64,000 nucleotides of DNA from contig CM060734.1 of assembly GCA_030704615.1 (NCBI GenBank), forward strand, positions 58,916,042 through 58,980,041. Direction: 5' to 3'. Below, piece after piece: positions 41,101 to 52,859 of this stretch (positions are counted from its first letter, which is position 1; each line of letters begins with the position of its first letter). This stretch comes from Takakia lepidozioides. Taxonomy: Eukaryota > Streptophyta > Takakiopsida > Takakiales > Takakiaceae. The notes under the pieces were generated by a model. It had not been told where the DNA came from and searched no databases. It saw nothing but the letters and a program-made list of their open reading frames with translations. A program made the translations under genes and the position numbers.

Positions 41101-43947
41101 GCTGCAAAGTCTGCAAAGTTCGTCGCCCGCTCAGTACTGTTTGCACATACTGAGTATGTGTGTGCGGGGCAGTCTGCTGGGAGTGATCCGGCCTATTACC
41201 CGAGATGGTCTGGTGTACATGCTCGGTCTCCAGCACTTGGGCAGTCTGCCCACATGTGTCGTGGGGAATATGTTGTTGGACATTCTTGTGGCCAATCTGC
41301 TGGACAGTCTCCCGAACTCCTTGTAAAGCCAGGACAAGGTCCCTTGCATCTCTGGCAAAAAAATCGAAAGCAGCCTGCACTTGCTTGTCTCCCAGATCAA
41401 CTCGCCCTGCAACACATGTTTATGCAAATGTGAACTTCTAAAAAAGTTGGCAAAAGAAATTGAGCTGAAACACGAAAGTTGCCCATAATATTTTACCTTC
41501 CAAGAGATTTCCGACGAGGCCAATGCCCTTGATTTGCCGGCACAGGCATGCTCCATCGAGATGAGCAATGGCGCCGATGCGGTCTTCAGTTGGGATCCCA
41601 CACCACAGGACTTTGAAGACATTGGGATTTTGCAAAACAATGTAGAATACTGCTCGCTCCATCACCAATGCAAACCAGTGCAATGCGTCATCCACCAAAA
41701 ACTTCTGTGAATGGTCTGTTCCATGGAGTAAGTCCATCCTCAAACTATGCAGATCCTTCATCAACTTGTTGTATGAGCGGAAATTGCCAAATTGCATCCA
41801 TCTGTGTTGTAGGAAGGAAGCTGCCATGCGCTCGAAGTCCTCCTCAGTCAATCCGAACAAGTGTTTTTTTCGCACCCCAAAGGTTGGATGTGCCATAGGC
41901 ATATGTCTGAGGTCTTCAGGCCATGGGTCATCCATGAGAATCAGTTGCACAAGTAGAGGCGGCGCATTTTGGACGCTTGTGGCTTCAATGGCAACAGCAG
42001 AGGCGGCTTCCAGAACATGGTTGGCTTCCTCAATAGAAAACTCCATGGAATAATGAAAGGGTACAAATGACCACCGGCGGTCCGCAACAATCCGGTGGAG
42101 CTCATTATGCCAATCCAAATGGGGATTAATTTCTCCCATCCTAAGCCGGGGAAGTGTGAGGTCTTCAGCTCCGGGTCGAATTACCGGTGATAGGATCGCC
42201 AAACTGAAAAAAACGCCGTGCTATCTGAGAGAAAGGCAGTCTGCTGGTCAGTCTACTGGTCCACAGTCTGTTGGATGAGGACTTCCCATTGGCATGGGCT
42301 GCATGATGGACTCCTGGAGGGGAGTCTGCAGGATGACAGGCTGCTCGTTGGGAGTCTGCTCCGTTGGAGTCTGCTGAATGACAGGCTGCTGAATGGGAGT
42401 CTGCTGGATGGCAAACTCCGCTGTCCTAGACGCATCCCCCCCCCCCCCCCCGACGCGTCTTGAATATGTAATGCCGCTATAGCAGCAGATGACCTAGGAT
42501 ACTTCAATAATATGCACTCTCGCACGCGGTCCACTTCCGCACGCACTGCAATCGCTTGTAAAGGAGCATCATTGCTAGGTATCCGCCAAGCCTGAATGGC
42601 CCTACGAATAGAAACACGTTCATCCTGGTACACGGCAGAGAACTTGGACGTCAGGAACATGGACGTGGACTCTATATTCACCTCATGCAGCGGACTGGAC
42701 TCACAGACCAGCAGACTGACAGACGTAACGTGCGTACATAGGGTGGAGGCATCTAGTAGACTGTACCAGCGGACTGACAAACGGACTCAGTAAGTAATGC
42801 AGCGATATAAAACAGACTAACTGACGAGCGGAGTGAGCCAGCGGACTGAGGAGAGAACGCAGCGGATTGACCAGACTGAATAGGCAACGTGACCCCGATG
42901 ATGGACTCAAACAGCACAAAGAGCAGACTGGGCGGTCAGACTGACCATTACCTCCTCTACTTCATCATCGTCATCTTCATCTTCAAAGTTGTTCAACCAG
43001 TTTTGTTCCGCCTGTCAGATGAATGTGCGTAGCAGACCTGACTGGGCAACTCTGTAGAAATAACGGAAGAAGTCTGGATCCCCAATTGGTGGGCACTCTG
43101 GTGGAAAAAGCCCAAAGTCAACGAGGCGCAATGTGCCAGGGCAGACTGGCCCTTCAGTGCTCTGTTGAGTTTTTGGTTTTGACCCTAAACCTCTGGCATG
43201 GGTCGCGATATTTGTGTAAGTCTGCTGCCGAGTCTGGTCAGGCAAGTCAATGTCCATTGGACTTGTCACCCCTACCAGGCCTTCGAAGTCATCATTCCGG
43301 ATAATGGTTTGCCCGCCCTGAGCAGATTCACTTTCAGTATCAGTACTGATGGTGTGGGTGTGCCGCCCAGGACGGGGTTCAGTCTGTTGCGTGGATTTTG
43401 CCCTTGCCTCGCGAGCAGACCTTGCAACCTTCTTCTTTTTTTGCCTTTTTTTTTTTTGGGCCCCATCACTCAGTTTACGTTTTCTGGCAGCGTCCGGCGT
43501 TCCCTGCACTTGCAAATATTCCATTGACGGGCCACCAGAATGGACGCCATACCGTGCGCGCACTTCGTTTAATTCCAAAGTGCGGGGGTCAAGCACTGAT
43601 CCGTGCAAGCGCATTGTGGCCTCTTTGACAATCGACATTTCTTTCAGTATCGGCCAAGGCTTGAAATCCCGTGGAATCATTGCAACAGTCTCCTTGCAAC
43701 CTGTGTCAACACAATGCCGATTTAGTTGGATTTTGTCCTTGATAACCTCTTCATAGAAGGGACAGAAGAGCTTGTCCTTCTGCCAATTCGAGATTTTGGG
43801 CTTCCGGGTGTGGAGGTCTACAAATGCTTCCACTATTTTATGATCAAACTCATCTGGTGAGTACCAGTACCTTCGCTCCTTCTTCAGTCTGGTTTGGTGC
43901 ACAAAATCCACCCAGTCCGCTCCACCCTTTTCACAAGCATCCTCCAT
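38186..43947 (-). pseudogene. seven-exon gene with C-terminal Ulp1/C48 SUMO-protease domain, two in-frame TGA codons
   Basis: Minus-strand exons inferred from GT-AG sites: 43947-42952, 42624-42455, 42203-41497, 41406-39975, 39860-39441, 39245-38844, 38609-38186. All six junctions preserve reading phase and the total is 4551 bases (1517 codons with stop). The first two exons carry a basic region (KKKRQKKKK) and an acidic patch. Exon 4 is Gln/Thr-rich (QQTA, EQTAHIE repeats). Exon 6 ends with CDFILVPIGD, and exon 7 opens GHWSVCIID (catalytic His), then THLNSIRD (Asn where Asp is usual) and VPQQPFSWECGFYVM (oxyanion Gln, catalytic Cys). This is a C48 protease order; such proteases deconjugate SUMO and are often carried by plant DNA transposons. 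In-frame TGA codons at 43017-43015 and 38899-38897 would truncate it. No transposase motif was recognised. ATG 43947 sits just after a possible acceptor, so an upstream exon is possible. Confidence 0.75.
42436..42451. repeat. C16 homopolymer
   Basis: Sixteen C on the plus strand, directly beyond the donor of the second Ulp1-gene exon. Confidence 0.9.
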
Positions 43948-43989
43948 CGCTGCAGAATGAAACGAGGGTGCAAGGACAATGAGCGACAG

Positions 43990-44455
43990 ATAGAAGTCCT
44001 ATGAAAAGACTCACCCTAAGCAAGAAGACGACACAGAATGGAATGGAAATACCGTAGCAAGTGAGAACCTCACCGAGCCGATGAACTTCGAGTTGTTACG
44101 AAGGCGAGCGTGTTTGCGACGCTTCGCGGCTCACAGCGACTCTCCACACCTGGGGAAGAACGGCCGTCTTTCGTTACGGTGATGGAAACGTAAAGAGGAA
44201 AACAAAACAGTGCGAAGAAACAGGCGCGAAGAGAATGGAGTCGATCGCACAGGGAACATGAGAAGAAAGTAGAAGTAGAAGGGGGAAAGCGGGGGAAAGC
44301 GGGCATGGCACTGCCAACGTGGCTCGATTTCACAGGCGCCAACTATCCGCCGTCATCGCATTAAATACGTCCACCGCACGAACGCATCGTACTAAATTCA
44401 TCCACGGTCCTCGCACGTGCAGAAGACTCATTTCCCATCGGGCCGAGAGTCCACC
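43990..44455 (-). other. 5' region of the Ulp1 gene, no supported exon
   Basis: A possible donor (GGGTGAGTC) lies at about 44009, ~60 bp upstream of the first recognised exon. The frame at 44342-44070 has no recognisable domain. The region might hold a first exon or promoter. Confidence 0.3.
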
Positions 44456-44459
44456 GGAC

Positions 44460-46078
44460 CGCCAGTCCAGCGGACTATTCGCTTTGCTGAGGCGAAGCGG
44501 CTTCATATTGGAGGCACTTCCCTGCCAGCGGACACACTGAAAAGAGACTGGCAGTAGAACAGACTGACAAAGTACCAGACGAACAGACTGATATCCATCG
44601 GGGAACGATTGTCGAGCACACCTCCAGTTCAGCAGACTGGTTTGCAAAGAAGCGGGTGGAATGAAGACAAAAGAGAGTAAGGGGAGAATAGGAAAGTCGA
44701 ACACACCCATTGCGAACAGACTCGCGGCACAACAGACTGATATATACACAGTCCAACAGACTGATATCCATAGAGGAGAACTGTCCAGCAGACGGACGTT
44801 CCGCCAGACTAGCGGGAGAACAAGCCAAAAGACTGACCGGAGGGAAAATAAGAAGTCAAACAGACTTAGTGCAACAGACTTCCGACACAACAGACTGACA
44901 AATTCACAAGTGCGACAGACTGATATCCCAATAGATGGACTTCCAGCAAACCGCCTCCAAACTAACTGTTATGCACGCGATAAGAGGAATATCCAGAGCA
45001 TTGACGGGCCAGCGGACCCACTGTGAACAGACTCGCGACACAACGGACCTCAAACATCCACGCGCATTTGCAGATGCAATTGTCTCAGCCTGGTCCGTCT
45101 CCTAGCAAATGCGACAATGTACCGATTCTGCACCTACTCCCATCGTGGTTCAGACATCTGCATTCAGCAGGTGCGTGTGGATGTTTGAGGACCTTAGGAC
45201 TGGATGGTGTTCCGTGACGACTCGAATTGCTTTTTTGTGCTGCCATCCCTTATATAATACCATGTGGATCCATCACAAAGCTGGGTTTCTTCAGATTCTC
45301 CACCATTTTCCACAACTTATGCACGACGGATGCAAGCCGCTATACTTGGTCACATAAACAGTCCCATCGTCTGATACGAAATCTGCAATACACGCCCCCA
45401 TGTGCATACGCTTCCACCATTTTCGCGCCCATGTTACCCATGGGTTTCTTTAACGAACTAAACTTGTGAAGGCTCTCATGAGGGATGCAATACGAAGGGG
45501 CTAAACGTATCATGACGGATCACAAGCAGAGGACGTTATCGACGACAAATGTCCACATTTTCCATATTTATGACATAGAACCAAACCATAAAACGAAGGT
45601 TCCCGAAAGCACAACAAGAAGGCAAAAATAGTGGAAGTATATGCACGATGGTGGCTGTAGTGCCGAGACAGTCATCTCATGTTCAAGCACACGTTTCATC
45701 ATCATCATGAATATCGCGCACAAAAGAGGAACAGTCGCGTGCATGGAAACGCCTACCGCAACATCGGACAACAAACAGCCGTCAAAAGAGAGCGGCCGGG
45801 ATTTGGTGGCAAGATCATTGTCATTTTTGCAGCCCTAAAAATGGAGGGCTTGGATGGGTTATGGGAATGGACGGTGGCGATCCTGCGCCTTCAGCGGACT
45901 GGATGGCAGGGGACTGGCCAGCGGACTGGCGGATAGACTGGCGGACAGGCAGACTGCTGGGCAGCGGACTGGCCAACACCGGACTGGCGGACTGGCACAC
46001 TGCTGGGCAGCAGACTGGCCAACAGCGAACTGGCAGACTGGAGGGCAGCGGACTCATGGGCGGGGGACTGGCCGCGCG
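44460..46078. repeat. CAGACT repeat field, right flank
   Basis: At 44.56-45.03 kb the phrase CAGACTGATATCC recurs within loose ~150-bp repeats. At 45.89-46.07 kb units of GCGGACTGGC and CAGACTGG are packed almost head to tail. No gene is visible between (45.08-45.84 kb). Confidence 0.75.
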
Positions 46079-46145
46079 GCAGACGGGGGCGCGGGCGGGG
46101 CGGGGCGGGCGGGGTGCTGGGGAGCCGGGCGTCCGTGTGCGGGGC
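46073..46145. other. GC-rich island
   Basis: Nearly pure G/C stretch with GGGGC-type repeats at the right edge of the CAGACT field, immediately before palindrome B material starts. Confidence 0.7.
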
Positions 46146-46214
46146 CCACCGGCCACATCGCACGTGCCCATTGAAGACCCTATTATCTTAAAATGAGAGG
46201 CCTCTTCCATTGAC

Positions 46215-46725
46215 TCTTATTGGCTGTTGGGTCCAACTGATAGGCCCAGTGTAGATTAGGACTGGCCAAGGTAGGTTATAGGATGGGTATTGGTATTTCC
46301 AATGTTGAGATACCTGGTCCTAGGCATGGGTATGGCAAAAACTCAAATGATATACTAGGGCAGCATGTACAATGGTATGGTATACCCCAACATTCATCAT
46401 ACTCCATTCAAAGTTGAAAACAAAAGCCAGTTGAGGGCAACATACAAAAGGTAAAAAAAGAAAAATTGCAATCACAAAGCCGATATGCTCAATCTTTTGC
46501 GGCTCCCCACATCAAAGATCCAGCCGAAAAAATGAAACCCCTCCCATAGCAAACACAACATGGCGCACCCTAACGCCATAACTGCTACCCCTCCCATCTC
46601 GAAACACTCCCCCCCAAGTACTGTTCGCAATCGCAGTATTGCTCTGCAAGCTACTATGACTGGTATGGTATCAGTTTGGGTATACATGCCCGACTGGCAC
46701 ATACATGTACAACACTGGTTAGAAC
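46215..46725 (-). mobile_element. truncated copy of the inverted-repeat element
   Basis: It is the reverse complement of about 15770-16356, ending in the same terminus (CATGTACAACACTGG at 46704-46718). The other end is missing: homology between the two large inverted copies stops inside this element, at GGGTCCAACTGATAGGCCCA. Confidence 0.7.
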
Positions 46726-47897
46726 CTATTTTAGTGGGCTCTGCATTCGCAAGGCCCCAAAAAACCATACATGTATTAATCAATAGAACAGCTCGCAGAG
46801 ATGAAACAATCAAGCCCCCCAGGGATAAAACTGCAAGTTCGTGTTCAGAATAGTTGATGGTTCTTATGCGCTAAAGGAGTGAGCGGTGACTGAAGCATTG
46901 TAGATGATGAGAAAGAAGGGTAGTTAGAGACCAACCGAGGTGTAGACCAAGAGAACACAACGTGGAGATGTAGAGCAGTAAGTATCGTGGATTGTGTGAG
47001 AGAATTAGCAGCGGAATTGGTCACTTAGCCACTGAGTGAATCTGATCATAGGTTGCGTCATGTATTATAAAGCAATGAGAGAAGTGGAAACAGTAGATTT
47101 GTACAGGATGTGTCACCTGTCTTTGCATAGTCATTGCATAGCGTGAACGCTGTAAGTTGTGAGCAAGGTTCAGACAGATCTCAGAGTACTGACTATGTAG
47201 AAATAGCTCAGAAATGACGGCCTTGAGAGTGCATGACAGATTAGTTTCGAACATGATTGAAATCAACCACTAAGGTATAATGAGCTCGAGCATCTAGACA
47301 GCATTGGCGAACTATGAATCATCACTGTGGGCAGAGATTGGTAGCATATAGAGTCGGGAGGACTGCCTGCAGTGAAATCTAGGGAAGCGTTGATCAGATT
47401 AACACCGTTGAACATGGTGTAGCGATGGCAGAGTGCAGGTGCTTCGACGCATGGCCTACACGGGATGGTATCTCGCGCAATCATGCACAAATGAACAGGG
47501 AGTCACTTAGGGGATGAAGCATGTGTTAACTGAGAGTCGGGTGTGGTCGCCCATGTCGTTTTCTCTTTCGCTGCAGCGGCATGATGCGGTCGCACTGGAC
47601 TGACAGGGTGAGTGGCCCTGTTTAGTTCTCGTGGTGGGAAGAGTAGAGCCCCCCAATTTTACCTTATAAGATCAACGTCGAGAACTCTGGGGATTTTCAC
47701 TAGCCTTCCATCCAAAACACTATAGGGTGAGTTGGCCTATAACCGAACAGGCGTCTATGACCAATCCTCTATGACTCAACAGTACAGAAATGCACTCAAC
47801 AGTGCATCATGGTCAATACTCTCAGGAAATGGTCTGAATAGCTACACAGATCAATGAATGAAGCAAGACACTCGCATCTTTTCAAGAAAACATCCTT

Positions 47898-50822
47898 TCA
47901 CCAGTAATCCCCACAAGAACAAATCCCATCTTCAAAGTGGTGAAAGCGGTTAGCGTCCCGTACAACAATTGCTCGGCCAACAATCTTTGAGATGAATTTG
48001 GTGGAGGTGTGGCAGTCACCACACACTCTAAGATTCTTGATGAGACGGAGAGGCGTCCTAGGGGTCGTGCTGATCAACCCAAAACCAATGGCCAGCTTCT
48101 CACTGTGGTGGCAAAGAGAAAATTCCTTTTCCGCCTCCCCCACATCATGCAATACAAAGCGCGTATCAGGCACATACCCCGCCTCCTTCATCTGCCCAGA
48201 CAATCTTCTCAGCTCGGCATGGATTTCCTTAATTCGGGGATGCAACTTGTCATCTACAACGAAGGTGTGCACCCTGTTGCCAACCTCAATGCAGCAGCGA
48301 CCTGGCTCCTTTCTAACCCCTCTGACCTTCATCATTCTTCTCACCTTTGCAGTATCATCCCACCTGCCAGCTGCAGCATAGATGTTTGAGAGCAACACAT
48401 AAGTCGCGGCATCCTGTTCATCCCACGTGAGGATAGATGTTGCCGCACGTTCAGCCATCTCCACATTGCCATGGATTCTGCAGGCACCAAGGAAGGCCTT
48501 CCACACCACAGCATCTGGATTGATTGGCATTTTATTAATCAGGTCCACTGCCTCATCCAGTTGTCCCGCACGCCCAAGAAGGTCCACCATGCAGCCAAAG
48601 TGCTTTACTGTTAGAGTGACACCATGATCTTGACTCAGGGAATCAAAGTAGCGTCTTCCTTCATTCAGTAGACCAGCGTGGCTGCATGCAGAGAGAACAG
48701 ATATAAAGGTGATACTGTCCGGCTTCAAGCCGTTCTTTTGCATTCCTTCAAATAGTTGCACGACCTCCCTATGACAACCATGCTGTGCATATCCTGAGAT
48801 CATCGCGTTCCATGACACCACATTTCGTTCAGCCATTTTGTCGAACACTGCCTTTGCATCCTCGATGCACCCACATTTCGCATACATGTCAACGAGGGTA
48901 TTGTTCAGAATCACATCTGGTACAATTCCAGCTTTGGCGATGCAACCATGCACCTCTTTGCCCTTTTCCAGGGCTGTCAGGCTTGCACACGCACTGCAAA
49001 CGGACACAAACGTGATGTGGTCGGGTTTCATCCCTTCCCCCATCATTTCCTCATAGGTCTCCAAAGCCTCCATCCCGCGCCCCTGCTGTGCATATCCTGT
49101 GATCATCACGTTCCACGACACCACAGTTCGTTCAGCCATATTGTCGAACACTGCCTTTGCATCCTCGATGCACCCACATTTCGCATACATGTCCACGAGG
49201 GTATTGTTCAGAATCACATCTGGTACAATTCCAGCTTTGGCGATGCAACCATGCACCTCTATGCCCTTCTCCAGGGCTGCCAGGCTTGCACACGCACTGC
49301 AAACGCACACAAACGTGATGTGGTCCGGCTTCACCCCTTCCCCCATCATTTGCTCGTAGGTCTCCAAAGCCTCCATCCCGCGCCCCTGCTGTGCATACCC
49401 TGCGATCATCGCGTTCCACGACACCACATTTCGTTCAGCCATATTGTCGAACACTCCTTTTGCATCCTCGATGCACCCACATTTCGCATACATGTCCACC
49501 AGGGTGTTGTTCAGAATCACATCTGGTACAATTCCAGCTCTGGCGATGCAACCATGTACCTCTATGCCCTTTTCCAGGGCTGTCAGGCTTGCACACGCAC
49601 TGCAGACGGACACAAATGTGATGTGGTCGGGTTTCACCCCTTCCCCCCTCATTTTCTCATAGGTCTCCAAAGCCTCCATCCCGCGCCCCTGCTGTGCATA
49701 CCCTGCAATCATCGCGTTCCACGACACCACATTTCGTTCAGCCATATTGTCGAACACTCCCTGTGCATCCTTGATGCACCCACATTTCGCATACATGTCC
49801 ACCAGGGCTGTGTTCAGGATGACATCTGGTACAATTCCAGCTTTGGCAATGCAACTATGCACCTCTTTGCCCTTTTCCAGGGCTGCCAGGCTTGCACAAG
49901 CATTGCAAACGCACACAAACGTGATGTGGTCGGGCTTCACCCCTTCCCCCATCATTTGCTCATAGGTCTCCAAAGCCTCCATCCCGTGCCCCTTCTGTGC
50001 ATACCCTGCGATCATCGCGTTCCATGACACCACATTTCGTTCAGCCATATTGTCGAACACTCCCTTTGCATCCTCGATGCACCCACATTTCGCATACATG
50101 TCCACCAGGGCCGTGTTCAGGATGACATTTGGTACAATTGCAGCTTTGGCGATGTCGCCATGGACCTCTTTGCCCTTTTCCAGGGCTCCCAGGCTTGCAC
50201 ACGCATTGCAAACACAAACAAACGTGATCTGGTCGGGCTTCACCCATTCACGCATCATTTGCTCATAGGTCTCCAAAGCCTTCCTACCACACCCATGCTT
50301 GATAAATCCTGCCAACATTATATTCCACGTGATCAAAGATCGTTGAGGCATTCTGTTGAACACTTGGTGAGCATCCATGATGCTCCCACACTTAACATAC
50401 ATATTGACAAGGGTGTTGAGTAGGAAAACATTTGGCGTGAATCCACTTTGGATAATGTGAGTGTGCACCTGCTTTCCAGCTTTCAGGCCTTTCATCTTGA
50501 TGCACTTATGCAAGAGACAAACATATGTATCTGAATCTGCTGAAATGCCTCCTTGGTTTAACGTCTGTAGAGCCTCTTTCAGTCTGCCTGCCTCACAAAG
50601 CATCTTCACATGCCCAGGAGTGCCAGAAGAGGCATTGTGGACTCCCTCTCTTGATCCTCTTCCAGAAGCCGTGGTCATGGTTGAGGTGCCTGATTTTATC
50701 AACTGTGTCGCTGCAGCTGCTGCCTTTAGTTGACCAACTACCCATGCAGGTTCCTTGTAGCTATTAATGCACAGGGAATCATGGGTAATCTTATGCTTGA
50801 AATCTGGCCCTCTTGGATGAAT
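47898..50822 (-). CDS. PPR-DYW RNA editing factor with N-terminal OSB PDF half-motif (B-left, open)
   Basis: This is the closest counterpart of the A-right gene and has the same architecture, but five instead of four P-L-S triplets, so it is exactly 101 residues longer. The frame is open from the acceptor GTCCAG|ATT at 50822 (an upstream GTG at 50834 is in frame). The first ATG at 50678 gives 926 residues. It shows PRGPDFKHK and Ala linker, irregular first PPRs, the triplet array, E motifs, then KEPGRCCIEVGNRVHTF, HHSEKLAIGFG, CGDCH and a terminal CGDYW. By family it would be a C-to-U editing factor of mitochondria or plastids. Minor differences from A-right include DVGEAEKE for DVGEEEKE and KEPAWVVGQ for KKPAWVDGQ. 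No lesion is visible. Confidence 0.9.
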   Translation of the reverse strand: MHPRGPDFKHKITHDSLCINSYKEPAWVVGQLKAAAAATQLIKSGTSTMTTASGRGSREGVHNASSGTPGHVKMLCEAGRLKEALQTLNQGGISADSDTYVCLLHKCIKMKGLKAGKQVHTHIIQSGFTPNVFLLNTLVNMYVKCGSIMDAHQVFNRMPQRSLITWNIMLAGFIKHGCGRKALETYEQMMREWVKPDQITFVCVCNACASLGALEKGKEVHGDIAKAAIVPNVILNTALVDMYAKCGCIEDAKGVFDNMAERNVVSWNAMIAGYAQKGHGMEALETYEQMMGEGVKPDHITFVCVCNACASLAALEKGKEVHSCIAKAGIVPDVILNTALVDMYAKCGCIKDAQGVFDNMAERNVVSWNAMIAGYAQQGRGMEALETYEKMRGEGVKPDHITFVSVCSACASLTALEKGIEVHGCIARAGIVPDVILNNTLVDMYAKCGCIEDAKGVFDNMAERNVVSWNAMIAGYAQQGRGMEALETYEQMMGEGVKPDHITFVCVCSACASLAALEKGIEVHGCIAKAGIVPDVILNNTLVDMYAKCGCIEDAKAVFDNMAERTVVSWNVMITGYAQQGRGMEALETYEEMMGEGMKPDHITFVSVCSACASLTALEKGKEVHGCIAKAGIVPDVILNNTLVDMYAKCGCIEDAKAVFDKMAERNVVSWNAMISGYAQHGCHREVVQLFEGMQKNGLKPDSITFISVLSACSHAGLLNEGRRYFDSLSQDHGVTLTVKHFGCMVDLLGRAGQLDEAVDLINKMPINPDAVVWKAFLGACRIHGNVEMAERAATSILTWDEQDAATYVLLSNIYAAAGRWDDTAKVRRMMKVRGVRKEPGRCCIEVGNRVHTFVVDDKLHPRIKEIHAELRRLSGQMKEAGYVPDTRFVLHDVGEAEKEFSLCHHSEKLAIGFGLISTTPRTPLRLIKNLRVCGDCHTSTKFISKIVGRAIVVRDANRFHHFEDGICSCGDYW
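48788..50302 (-). repeat. 303-bp tandem repeats, five copies (PPR triplets)
   Basis: Five ALETYE landmarks can be counted before the REVVQLFEGM segment. Units are near-identical to those in palindrome A. Confidence 0.9.
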
Positions 50823-51001
50823 CTGGACCCACACTCTATCCCTGCTCCTTCAGCTATCCATGCCTCTGCACAAATCATGCAGACATCCTTGCCTTGCTGC
50901 TAGCAGCTGACAATGTTCTAGGAATCACCCAACTCAACTTATCACACTAGTTCCTATGCCCAATTGCATCTGCTACTCTCTGTAATCCAACAGGCATTCA
51001 C

Positions 51002-52170
51002 CTTTTTGCCTTGATTGTCCCACCATTGACTGGGGTCAGAAAAGTATTCATTCCACAGCTTCTCCTCGTCTCTGTTACCTGCTTCTGGATACTTTCCTGT
51101 TGTCACATTGGCAGTATAATGTCAAAGTCACTCCAAACTATCAAAGGTTCACTCAACCAGCTAACTTGCAGAATTCACCATGAAAATTTAGGGTCGATTC
51201 TGATAGAGGGAAAAACAGGGTGACATGTGTTGAAGAAGGTGCCTTCATTAGCAGTGCCTGATTTTATCAATTGTGCCGCTGCTGCTGCGGCTTCCAGTTG
51301 ACCATCTACCCATGCAGGTTTCTTGTAGCTATCCTTCCACAGGGAATCATAGGTATCCTGGAGCTTGAAATCCGGCCCTCTTGGATGAATCTGGACCCAC
51401 ACTCTATCCCTGCTCCTTCAGCTATCCATGCCTCTGCACAAATCATGTACACATCCTTGCCTTGCTGCTGGTAACTGATAATGACAGCCTAGAATTCTTC
51501 CAGCAAACACCCCAACCATACTTATCACACTAGTTCCTATCTTGACTTGCATCTGCTTCCAACAGGCATTCACCTTTTTGCCTCCATTGTCCCACCATTG
51601 ACTGGGGTCGGAAAAGTGTTCATTCCAAAGCTTCTCCTCATCTCTGTTATCTGTTTTTGGATACTTTCCTGCTGCCACATCGGCAGTAACTTGTCAAAGT
51701 CACTCCAAACCACCACAGATCCACCAAACGAGCTAACTTACAGAATTCAATATCCAAATTAAGGGCAAAAACAGGCTGAAATAGGTCGAAGTAGAAGATG
51801 CCCTCACCACATTGTCCTTGACCCTGTGTCATGACCCATGGAGGATTTGACCAACCATCAACCCAAAAGGACCTCTTTTGTGTGCTGCTTGTGTCTGTAG
51901 GCAGGTAATTTCGGATTGGTCTGTGAGAACCACCACGGTGCAGCTGAGCAGGCAGAGATTGAAACACAGCCTGCTAAGACCCAGCTGACTCTCCCAAGAA
52001 CATTGTAATCATCAGGAAGAATACCAAATCATGGTACTAACAGGAGCCAAGAGCCCACATTTGCAGGATGGACAAACTTCTTCACATCGTACATTAAGAA
52101 AAAGCCACACCTTGCGATTGCGGTTGTCCCACCATCGTGAAGGATCTTAAAAAAATACTCGTGCCAGCTC
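51002..52170 (-). pseudogene. OSB-type PDF-motif exon ladder upstream of B-left PPR gene
   Basis: Blocks in 5' to 3' order on the minus strand: 52170-52111 (SWHEYFF, then frameshifted by T-run expansion), 51920-51808 (PPWV block with the shared extra T), 51668-51574 (EEKLWNEHFSDPSQWWDN, R changed to G), 51390-51252 (PRGPDFK, KKPAWVDG; GT donor lost), and 51080-51002 (EEKLWNEYFSDPSQWWDN, R changed to Q). The last joins in phase to the PPR exon at 50822. As in A-right, the exon next to the PPR is the best preserved, although its DNR is altered. Confidence 0.65.
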
Positions 52171-52324
52171 TGCTCCGTGATCCAAGGTAGAGGTTTGTGC
52201 TCGAATTTCCGACAGCATCAACATTTGACAAGGGTCCTTTACTGAGGGGTGCTAGTGAGCTTTCAACCACATTCATGCAAGTTGTTTTGGGCTCCATTGG
52301 GCTCTGCACGATGAGGAACAACGA

Positions 52325-52740
52325 ACTCCAGACTCTGAGCTTTTTACCGAACTTACATCAAAAGATATTACTGTGCTCTTCCAAAGTGGCAGTGGTCAGG
52401 GGCCTACATCGACCACCGGTTTTCGTTCGTGCCCTTCTGATGGCTCCTACTAGTGGTTAGCGCTTCCATGTAGCCGCCAGATGGGTCTCACATGCAATTG
52501 CCACTTTCACATGCAATAGCCATGGGGCCCGCATGCAATATGTACCCACCCCTTTCGGACAGCCCCACCGGCTATGGCTGATTTTATTTTTTGAACGACT
52601 TGGGGTACATAAATTGGAACGTTAGAAAAACTTAAGTGCCAAGACCTTCCCTCCCTGGGCGTTTTCAGAGACCACTCTACAACAATCTCCAGACTGCAAA
52701 CATAAGCTGTGTTAGCATCTGTATAAGTCTGGATATGTTC
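52325..52740. promoter_or_regulatory. spacer of palindrome B, candidate bidirectional promoter
   Basis: It is the reverse complement of 9346-9750 with small differences. It lies between divergent loci. No core promoter motif can be named with confidence. Confidence 0.4.
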
Positions 52741-52859
52741 GTTGTTCTCATCGTGCAGAGCCCAATGGAGCCCAAAACAACTTGCATGAATGTGTTGAAA
52801 AGCTCACTAGCACCCCTCAGTAAAGGACCTTGTCAAAATGTTGATGCTGTCGGAAATTC

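Noticed and set aside
39950-41326. Plus-strand frames over the Gln/Thr-rich exon of the Ulp1 gene
   Set aside because: They are low-complexity mirror readings of the AGTCTG repeats. The minus-strand frame is supported by phase-consistent splice sites.
45821-46210. Open frames on both strands at 45.8-46.2 kb
   Set aside because: They translate GGACTGG repeats and a GC-rich island, with Arg/Pro/Gly bias in every frame; no conserved motif.
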